A stretch of DNA of 11,242 nt from Chloroflexota bacterium (lineage in GTDB: Bacteria > Chloroflexota > Anaerolineae > Caldilineales > Caldilineaceae), in assembly GCA_003577005.1 (NCBI GenBank), contig QEUW01000258.1, positions 1-11,242 of the forward strand. Direction: 5' to 3'. Below the pieces are notes generated by a model that worked only from the letters and a program-made list of their open reading frames with translations, had not been told where the DNA came from and ran no database searches. This document shows, piece after piece, positions 7,501 through 11,242 of the stretch (position 1 is its first letter; the number at the start of each line of letters is the position of its first letter). Both the position numbers and the translations under genes were made by a program.

Positions 7501-8909
7501 CTGATTTCTGCCCGGTTGCCGCTGAAGGTGACATCCGTTAGGCTGGGGGTGCTGTTGGTGAGATTATAGATGGCGCCGCCATCCCCAGTCGCCCGGTTGC
7601 CCCTGAAGAGTACATTGGCCAGGGCTGGGCTGCTGCCAAACTGGTTGTACATGCCACCACCATTGCCGGCCTGGTTGCCAAGAAAGGCAAGATTTCTCAA
7701 CTGCGGGCTACCAACATCGTTGAACATGCCGCCGCCGGCAGTGGAAGGTCCCTCTGCCTTGCCGGCCGTGATGGTAAAGCCATCGAGTACCGCGGTGCTG
7801 TCGGCGCCGCTACCGGTGACCACGTTGTAGGCATTATTGCCCTGGATGTCGTTCCACGTCTCGGCAATGTGATTGCCATCTGTGTTGGTGTCGTTCTGGT
7901 CAGTGTCGCCGCTGAGGATGGTGACATTCGCCGCGGGGTCGCGCTGGTCACGACTGGTTTCACCCCCGGCAAAACCACCGTAAATGCCCAGATTGCTCTT
8001 GAGTTGGAAGCTGGCTGTGCGATCATTGTCACTTTTGCCGCCGCCCACATCGGGATAGTAGACACCTCCGGCCACCCAGATCTCCTCGATCTCCTCACAG
8101 CCAGCGGCCGCGGCGAGCGCATCCTGTAGATTGGTGAAGGCATCCGCCCAACTGATGCCGGTGTTGGCGCCGCCGGCAGAGTGGTTGACATAGAGCACGG
8201 TGGGGCAGCTAAAGACCAGGTCTAACGTGGGTCGGCGACCTTCATTGAAATGCCCTTGCATGCTGATGTTGTAGCCCGAAGCAAGCGAGCCATCGCTGTC
8301 ATAGTCCTGCGCCGTGACCCCATCCGGCGCTTTGAACTTGAGGAAGATATAATGCCCGGCGGTATAGTTGGCCTGCAGAAAGGCCGTCAAGTTGGCAGCG
8401 GCGCTGTCGGACGGGCTGACGAAGGCAAAGTTTTCGTTCGGCTGCGATGGCGTCAAGAAATCAGCCTGGATCAGTGTGCCGGCGGCGGCGAAATCGCTGG
8501 CCGGGACCTCTTTGGTCGGGCGCACGCCGAGAGCAACCAACTCGGTATCGTAGGGGGCGCCGCCGCGCGGGTTGAGTACGCTGTTGACATTCGGCCCAAT
8601 CACAGCGGAGAGGACATGCCCGGCGGGGATCGGCGGCAACTCAAAGACCATCACCGCGCGTTGCTCGGTGCCATCCATCACAAAGCCTACATCGCCGCCC
8701 AGCGCATTGGCGGCGATGACGCCGGATGGGTTGAGCAAGGAATGGGTATCGGTGGCCGGCGCCCGCACCGTGGTGGATGCCAGGAGCGGCGCGGCCCGCA
8801 CCGTGGGGATGGAGACCAGGGGCTGCGCCAATAGCAGCGCGAGCAGCGCGGCGGCGAGCAGAATTCTGTGCGGGATACGCAGGAAGAAAGTAGATACTTG
8901 CTGGCTCAT
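1551..8909 (-). CDS. Giant secreted multidomain surface protein (beta-helix, choice-of-anchor Q, GEVED, cadherin-like, DUF4397)
   Basis: A 2452-residue protein; ATG at 8907-8909 with GGAG five bases upstream. Residues 1-39 are a Sec signal peptide (hydrophobic 16-30, VRA cleavage motif). Modules in order: beta-sandwich-like region ~45-235; right-handed beta-helix ~240-550 with Chlamydia-Pmp-like repeats (GGGMFN, GGGMYN, GGAIYN, GGGLYN, each followed by xLxNVTFxGNxA); choice-of-anchor Q ~560-660 (THALLTGSPAIDAG, TDQRN, CDIGAVE); GEVED ~665-822 (DYGDAPD, WIDFSNDGDW, GEVEDY); cadherin-like tandem ~830-918; two cadherin repeats ~920-1112; ~500 unassigned beta-rich residues with a Cys cluster at 1524-1553; two DUF4397-like units ~1757-1917; a fibronectin-III-like region ~2105-2220; an Ig-like region to ~2330; Cys-containing C-terminal module 2335-2452. 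No LPXTG, PEP-CTERM, barrel or membrane anchor is visible. It is probably an extracellular adhesin or matrix protein, likely cotranscribed with the paralogue 76 bp upstream. Domain names are from memory of family motifs. Confidence 0.9.
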   Translation of the reverse strand: MSQQVSTFFLRIPHRILLAAALLALLLAQPLVSIPTVRAAPLLASTTVRAPATDTHSLLNPSGVIAANALGGDVGFVMDGTEQRAVMVFELPPIPAGHVLSAVIGPNVNSVLNPRGGAPYDTELVALGVRPTKEVPASDFAAAGTLIQADFLTPSQPNENFAFVSPSDSAAANLTAFLQANYTAGHYIFLKFKAPDGVTAQDYDSDGSLASGYNISMQGHFNEGRRPTLDLVFSCPTVLYVNHSAGGANTGISWADAFTNLQDALAAAAGCEEIEEIWVAGGVYYPDVGGGKSDNDRTASFQLKSNLGIYGGFAGGETSRDQRDPAANVTILSGDTDQNDTNTDGNHIAETWNDIQGNNAYNVVTGSGADSTAVLDGFTITAGKAEGPSTAGGGMFNDVGSPQLRNLAFLGNQAGNGGGMYNQFGSSPALANVLFRGNRATGDGGAIYNLTNSTPSLTDVTFSGNRAEISGGGLYNNNNGSPVLTNVTFAGNQAGIEAGGMKSTLSSPVLTNVTFSGNTANTAGALLQQSGTLTLKNTTFSGNQAGADGVILNRSGAITVTNSILANSVGGANCSGAITSGDYNLSSDASCNLTQAHDQTNVDPQLAPLADNGGATQTHALLTGSPAIDAGNCSGGTVTTDQRNVSRPKGAACDIGAVEETGPITYDYGDAPDPTYPTLKANNGARHGQVNELRLGTMVDSEADGQPNANATGDDSIGDDEDGVVLSAEINICQTATATVTTAAAGRLYGWIDFSNDGDWADPGERIFNAVTLPAGTQQLAFNVPCNATLTDLTVARFRYASALRLSYDGESFDGEVEDYAVAIRRGPPQAVDDAARTNEDRTVVIDVLANDRDPVSVVQLVSIVRPPTNGTAVIEGTIIRYTPKANFYGVDSFDYTIRNDINVIAKATARLLVLPVNDAPTDITLSNDRVDALSPIGTLVGKLATVDADTDDKHIYRLNGNNSGAFSLAGNELRTTTLFNPKKQDRYKLRISSTDRDNATFDKEFTITIFANVPLGITDIQLSGTKVAEHKPAGTLVGLLSATDPRNVPHTFTLVSGAGSQHNHLFAIAGNQLRTAAELDFETLPVASIRVQVANGVDDPYEKLFLIKLLDEPNDPPPPFTFCNGQDIKFITSSDNQTEVTVRAPIISEVSSLGCVVAGKMDIRIPGDSRATNIDFRGRVDKRGRLQSYDAQIGDRIGDFSLDPAGVQLSFSGATIEYYAERPSLRIKKATFCVSTDWGGECIPIPAVTWLIDSSGFNFGGRVTEGAPKIPGAKLVSKKGFGISRIYGNFKRVANGYEFTAGGTFVIPKFAYTSGCGLAVILTFYKDATGAAALRISTPQAPYDALTADALDRLGLAELTLGMDCALLKEKDGAGSILRTSTAGIPIGTTGLVVSQVFGTVSLRPDNQFVRLSIRIDTARRLPLPSPANKPLATIDGSATVLIEPEWGLDLAGALTIIGKFEVANGSASVRRDRFSTSFNVNLLIVKGSARIDAWTSSGNRFHFTGRGVVRLNLGKGVLYEGCAGVPCGVRWCDSPDWLPDHPCGVKTCSVCLSIPPGGITTGGVGVDFGEFTNGKYGMKGYVEVLSKQYGFYVDHKGDIDFGGVSGYMLATPPALAAAMHQQQVVQAAAANQLSLDPTLIDDRYTFVSDHEVLIKAPIGPAAIAASAGVSLVNVAEASDVLFALSADPGLSMTILTPDGVEITPGNYNQAPVAPTYQVKYTETLVHQLERTIEPDENSLARLRYVPTSWRTELESVDVSIDGSVVWSGVGLQMAEARDYLFLTPGDHAITITPVGGGAAILSTTLTTRAGQDYTLVTTGKDSPQLLVLTDDNLAPALGNAHVRFVQSAQVGAPVNILIEGTPLATHLGYGSASTYLAVPAGQALVEIQDAATGNEIAPPRSLEFETGLVYTLYGINWDKSGYQMDFGQLIDEVYVSRLFIEYDVAQARPGDWRVKLSGNLETNNYMASALGVAAPTRLSNVTVDAGDLSQTQVGWTLASDFAPAKVTVYLTTDAVTQTLTYTDDNGLPISQVVPNYTGFAVAEFTITDPAQVRSAATTQVVNLSNVPSGQYHMWVRADNDEMPPAQAYAVLPNTNEVALIHIDHSATFPMSWVTMITPTLAADTLELITFWTPLNHPDVDVYNVYVGASPMSYTRVVSDAVAVSLYDEADNLVSESMGLASIDHMRPGVTYYLVIEAVDEESGRTVRSQEVTVAYSTGDYQLTTPQSIYHVAPGSTTLIPLSLQVTQPLFFEDVPVGINGANLPAGLLIYFEDELEGPTMLSANSSLASKKLVVEVGPTVAEGSYPFTINGYNADGLERNHTITLVVGAQALQAQTMCYGKNLNVRIPVVPAAAQGGFDLVVISGPLPPNLVVDGAVTCVPYTGLRSMTELTNQLVTQGCAGGVACNAINRIVFSYDGSYRIDTIQEVQAVTDLFLPVVQDVCNDEPFCR
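1554..1907 (-). repeat. Copy 1 of the shared six-cysteine C-terminal module
   Basis: This encodes residues 2335-2452 of the giant protein. It begins QAQTMCYG, passes through DLVVISGP, PYTGLRSM, ELTN-LVT-GC, ACN and QEVQ, and ends DLFLPVV followed by two cysteines. About 69 of ~120 positions are identical to the C-terminus of the neighbouring protein, with only single-residue gaps. At the DNA level the start of the module (1884-1908) is identical over 25 bases to 9325-9349. Confidence 0.85.
7260..7736 (-). repeat. Pmp-like beta-helix repeats in the giant gene
   Basis: Residues ~392-550 hold about six degenerate units of 25-27 residues. Each has GG(G/A)(M/I/L)(Y/F)N followed by SPxLxNVTFxGNxA, the pattern of polymorphic membrane protein repeats that stack as turns of a right-handed beta-helix. 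The last units lose the GGG-YN part (GGMKS, GALLQQ, GVILNR) before the choice-of-anchor Q module begins. Confidence 0.75.
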
Positions 8910-8985
8910 AATGACTCCAATCGATAAAAAGCGTCGTGCAATAATCGACTCGTTCTTGTTCTCGTTCTCATCCTCGTCCTTGCAC
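8910..8985 (-). other. 76-bp spacer between the two surface-protein genes, with a hexamer tandem repeat
   Basis: The spacer is short and shows no convincing promoter or terminator, so the two genes are probably cotranscribed. On the minus strand it begins with five tandem hexamers of form GRAYRA (GGACGA, GGATGA, GAACGA, GAACAA, GAACGA; 8950-8979), a purine-rich tract. It ends with TTGGAGTCATT just before the downstream ATG. Confidence 0.55.
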
Positions 8986-11242
8986 TCAGCCGCAGATCGG
9001 CGCTTCGTACTGGCAGGTTGAATGCACTACCGGCAGGAAGAGATCCAATACGGTCTGCACTTCTTGGACGGTGACAATGGTATAATCGCCCTCATAGCCA
9101 AAGAACAGCCGGCGCACGGGGTTGCAGGCGGTCTGATCGAGACAGCCCTCCGTCACCAGGCCATTGGTCAGTTCGACCATGGACCGCAAGCCGGTGTAAG
9201 GCGCGCAGGCGGTCACCCCGCGCAGGAGCAGCCCCTGTGGCGCCGGCCCGCTGATCACCACCAGATCCACCGGCCCGGCATCCATTGCCGCCGGCTGCAC
9301 GCTGATGATCGCCTCGATGTCGTCGCCATAGCACATGGTCTGCGCCTGGCTGCGCACCAGCAGATCGACCTCGGTGCTGGCCGTGGCCGTCACGACGTTG
9401 CCCGCGGCGGGTGTGCCGGTGACCAGGACAGTATTGGCGAGCGGGGCGGGCAGGTCGCTCATCTGTGGCGTGTAGGTGCGCGTCGCCACTGCCACCTGGC
9501 CGGGGGCTAGTGAGACGACCGGCGCGGCTGCGCCTCCCGCCTGGGGGGTCCAGATGATCGCACCGAGCCAGTCATCCAGCGCCTGGATGGTGAGTGACAC
9601 CTCGCCGGTGTTGGTGACTTGATACGAATAGGTAATTACCGTTTCGTCCACGATGGCCTCGGCCACGCTGGCGTGTTTGCTAACGGCCAGACCCGCCGCG
9701 GGCTGTACACCCAGGGCAAAAGTGGCGGTGATGTTCTTGTCGCTGTCCACGGTGAGGACGCACGAACCCATGCCGGTGCAATCGCCGCTCCACCCGCTGA
9801 AGGTGGAGCCGGTGTCCGCCGTGGCCATGGCCGTGACGACTGTGCCCGATGCGTAGGTGCCACCCGGCGGGTCAAGGCTGACGCCACCGCTGCCCATGCC
9901 CGCCAGAGCGACTGTCAAAGTAAAGTGAGCCAACTCAAATGCGCCGATATCACAGCTCGTACCCCGGGGTCGGACAATGCCCCGCTGATCGGTTGCAATG
10001 GTTGTTCCACAGCCATAACTCCCATTAGCCGTAACATCCAGGGCGGGGCTACCGGTCAACAAAGCGTGTGTGTAAGTTGGGCCACCGTTATCGGCCAATG
10101 TACCGAGCTTGGGGTCGCCGTTGTTGGCGATCAGCAGCTCGGCTGCCGCGCCATTGGCACCGGCGGCATTGGTTTCGATGATATTGCTCTGGCTGCCGGT
10201 GATCGAGCCACCATCGTTGTAGAGGTCGGTTTGGTCGTTAGCCGTATTCGCCAGGATCGTGTTATCCAGCGTCAGAATGGCCGCGCCGTTTAGTTGTTTG
10301 TTGAAAATCGCGCCCCCATCCACCCGTGGTGCGTTTCCAAAGCCGGTTGTGACATCATTATCGGAAAGCGTGCTAAATTGCAGCGTAACCGTACCGTCAA
10401 GGTTAAAGAGCGCGCCACCCAGGCCGTGTCCTGCCCCAGCAACACCGCCAAAGGCGGAACCGCCCTGGGCACTATTTTGAGACAAGGTGCTATTGGTAAT
10501 CGCGACTGTGCCGCCCCGATTAAAGATTGCGCCACCCATGCCGGCGCCGCCACCGGCCGCACTTCTGTCGCTATTGCCGCCACCAAAGCCGCCAAGACCA
10601 GTCGCGCCACTGGCGGCGCGATTGCCACCGCCACCGCCCCCAAAACCGCCATTGCCACCGTTCGCTGAAAAACTTCCACTGCCGCCGCCGCCACCACCGT
10701 TACCTCCATCAGTGGGAGTATCGATATTCCCTGTACCCCCATTGGGGCCACCGCCCTGGCCCGGATTGCCAATGATGTCGCTTGGGAGCCAGCCGCTGAA
10801 CCCATCCTGACCAACGCCGCCACCGCCGTTGCCTTCGCCGCCAGCCCCGCCAAAACCACCAACACCACCGATGGCCCTATTACTGGACAGGGTACTGTTT
10901 TCAATGGTCAGGCTACCTTCGTTGAAGATAGCACCGCCCATCCCCGCCGCGCCACCCCCGCCCGCGCCGCCTTCGTAGATGTTCCCATATTGGTCAGGCA
11001 ACTGTGACGACCATCCACTGCCGCCAGCGGCAACACCGTTTCTGAGTGTGATGTTGCGCAACGTCAGGTTCCCAGTGCTCATCACGTGGAACAGGCGGAA
11101 GTTTGAGGAGCCGCTTCTAGCCAGGGTGATCCCGTTGGAAGTTGGGCCAATGATCGTAATATCGGAAGTAACATCAAAGGCGGTTGGGCCAAACTCGTCA
11201 CTGTCCAGACCCGTGTCAAACAAGGTCAGCTCAATGGTCTGC
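8986..11242 (-). CDS. Secreted beta-helix/choice-of-anchor Q surface protein, C-terminal part (5' end off window)
   Basis: The frame is open to the right edge: it reads QTIELTLFDTGLDSDEFG with no stop, so the TTG at 11223 is not a real start and the gene is 5'-truncated. About 751 residues are visible (numbered from 11223). Residues 1-115 and 225-345 are right-handed beta-helix with GGAIFN and ITNSTLSxN repeats; 119-233 is a Gly-rich insert. Choice-of-anchor Q spans ~315-431 (LADNGGPTYTHALLTGSPAL, TDQRGIVRPRG, CDIGAFE). An InlB-B-like repeat spans ~432-505 (GSGGVSLDPPGG, FSGWSGDC, TATF). A DUF11/DUF7507-like domain spans ~508-622 (YSYQVTNTGEVSLT, LAPGQ, NTVLVTGT). The shared six-Cys module is 626-745, directly before the TGA. 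It is likely an extracellular or cell-surface protein and a domain-shuffled relative of the giant protein encoded just downstream. No standard sorting signal is visible at its C-terminus (CQYEAPICG). Confidence 0.85.
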   Translation of the reverse strand, partial: QTIELTLFDTGLDSDEFGPTAFDVTSDITIIGPTSNGITLARSGSSNFRLFHVMSTGNLTLRNITLRNGVAAGGSGWSSQLPDQYGNIYEGGAGGGGAAGMGGAIFNEGSLTIENSTLSSNRAIGGVGGFGGAGGEGNGGGGVGQDGFSGWLPSDIIGNPGQGGGPNGGTGNIDTPTDGGNGGGGGGSGSFSANGGNGGFGGGGGGNRAASGATGLGGFGGGNSDRSAAGGGAGMGGAIFNRGGTVAITNSTLSQNSAQGGSAFGGVAGAGHGLGGALFNLDGTVTLQFSTLSDNDVTTGFGNAPRVDGGAIFNKQLNGAAILTLDNTILANTANDQTDLYNDGGSITGSQSNIIETNAAGANGAAAELLIANNGDPKLGTLADNGGPTYTHALLTGSPALDVTANGSYGCGTTIATDQRGIVRPRGTSCDIGAFELAHFTLTVALAGMGSGGVSLDPPGGTYASGTVVTAMATADTGSTFSGWSGDCTGMGSCVLTVDSDKNITATFALGVQPAAGLAVSKHASVAEAIVDETVITYSYQVTNTGEVSLTIQALDDWLGAIIWTPQAGGAAAPVVSLAPGQVAVATRTYTPQMSDLPAPLANTVLVTGTPAAGNVVTATASTEVDLLVRSQAQTMCYGDDIEAIISVQPAAMDAGPVDLVVISGPAPQGLLLRGVTACAPYTGLRSMVELTNGLVTEGCLDQTACNPVRRLFFGYEGDYTIVTVQEVQTVLDLFLPVVHSTCQYEAPICG
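8989..9348 (-). repeat. Copy 2 of the shared six-cysteine C-terminal module
   Basis: This encodes the last 120 residues of the upstream surface protein, from QAQTMCYGDD to APICG. The six cysteines align with those of copy 1 (module positions 6, 48, 69, 75, 112, 119 here; 6, 47, 68, 74, 111, 117 there). It follows a DUF11/DUF7507-like domain here but an Ig-like domain in the giant protein, so it behaves as an independent module. Confidence 0.85.
10525..10869 (-). repeat. Glycine-rich insert within the beta-helix
   Basis: About 115 residues (119-233 counted from 11223) are dominated by GG, GGX and runs such as GGGGGGSGSF, NGGFGGGGGG and GLGGFGGGN. They interrupt two normal beta-helix repeats (GMGGAIFN before and after). 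The coding strand is G-rich, with runs of GGN codons. The composition resembles the Gly-rich loops of PGRS-like proteins and of glycine-rich beta-helix proteins in other phyla. It is probably a flexible or polyglycine-sheet extension. Confidence 0.75.

Noticed and set aside
7260..7736. Regular repeats that might suggest a CRISPR array
   Set aside because: The units are degenerate, in frame, and translate to Pmp-like beta-helix repeats. There is no constant direct repeat with unique spacers and no cas gene.
8250..8834. 194-codon plus-strand open frame opposite the N-terminus of the giant protein
   Set aside because: It is antisense to the signal peptide and first domain of a well-supported gene and shows no family motif.
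10290..10904. 204-codon minus-strand frame and Pro-rich plus-strand frames opposite the glycine-rich insert
   Set aside because: They are produced by GC-rich GGN codon repeats being open in several frames. Ala/Val- and Pro-rich composition with no start signal marks them as shadows.

Overview
The window looks like a piece of a Chloroflexota-type genome (Caldilinea/Herpetosiphon-like filamentous relatives are my best guess). The basis is indirect: moderately high GC, a Pro/Thr-rich lipoprotein with TPTPT-like spacers, and very large secreted mosaics of beta-helix, choice-of-anchor Q, GEVED, cadherin-like and DUF4397 modules. No rRNA, tRNA or core gene is present to confirm this. All four supported genes are on the minus strand.

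Reading in transcription order (right to left): (i) 8986-11242, the C-terminal ~751 residues of a secreted beta-helix protein whose start lies beyond the right edge. It carries a long glycine-rich insert, a choice-of-anchor Q module, an InlB-type repeat, a DUF11/DUF7507-like domain and a Cys-containing C-terminal module. (ii) 1551-8909, a 2452-residue secreted mosaic protein starting 76 bp downstream of (i), probably in the same transcript. It ends in a second copy of the same C-terminal module. (iii) About 590 bp without a credible gene, holding an 81-bp MITE-like element with a 9-bp target duplication and a perfect 14-bp-stem hairpin. (iv) 665-877, a stand-alone LuxR/GerE helix-turn-helix protein with a good sigma-70-like promoter. 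(v) A ~190-bp spacer with two small inverted repeats. (vi) 1-472, the N-terminal 157 residues of a lipoprotein that runs off the left edge.

The point most worth following is the ~120-residue C-terminal module shared by the two giant proteins. It is more than 55% identical by hand alignment, has six aligned cysteines and sits at the extreme C-terminus of both. The proteins share a choice-of-anchor Q module, a family otherwise found upstream of varied surface anchors, yet neither has LPXTG, PEP-CTERM, a beta-barrel or a terminal membrane helix. The module is therefore a candidate for an undescribed surface-retention or sorting domain. The giant protein also has ~500 central residues that I cannot assign to any family. 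Inference about function: the tandem pair are cell-surface or extracellular adhesion/matrix proteins; the small regulator and lipoprotein may or may not be related to them.
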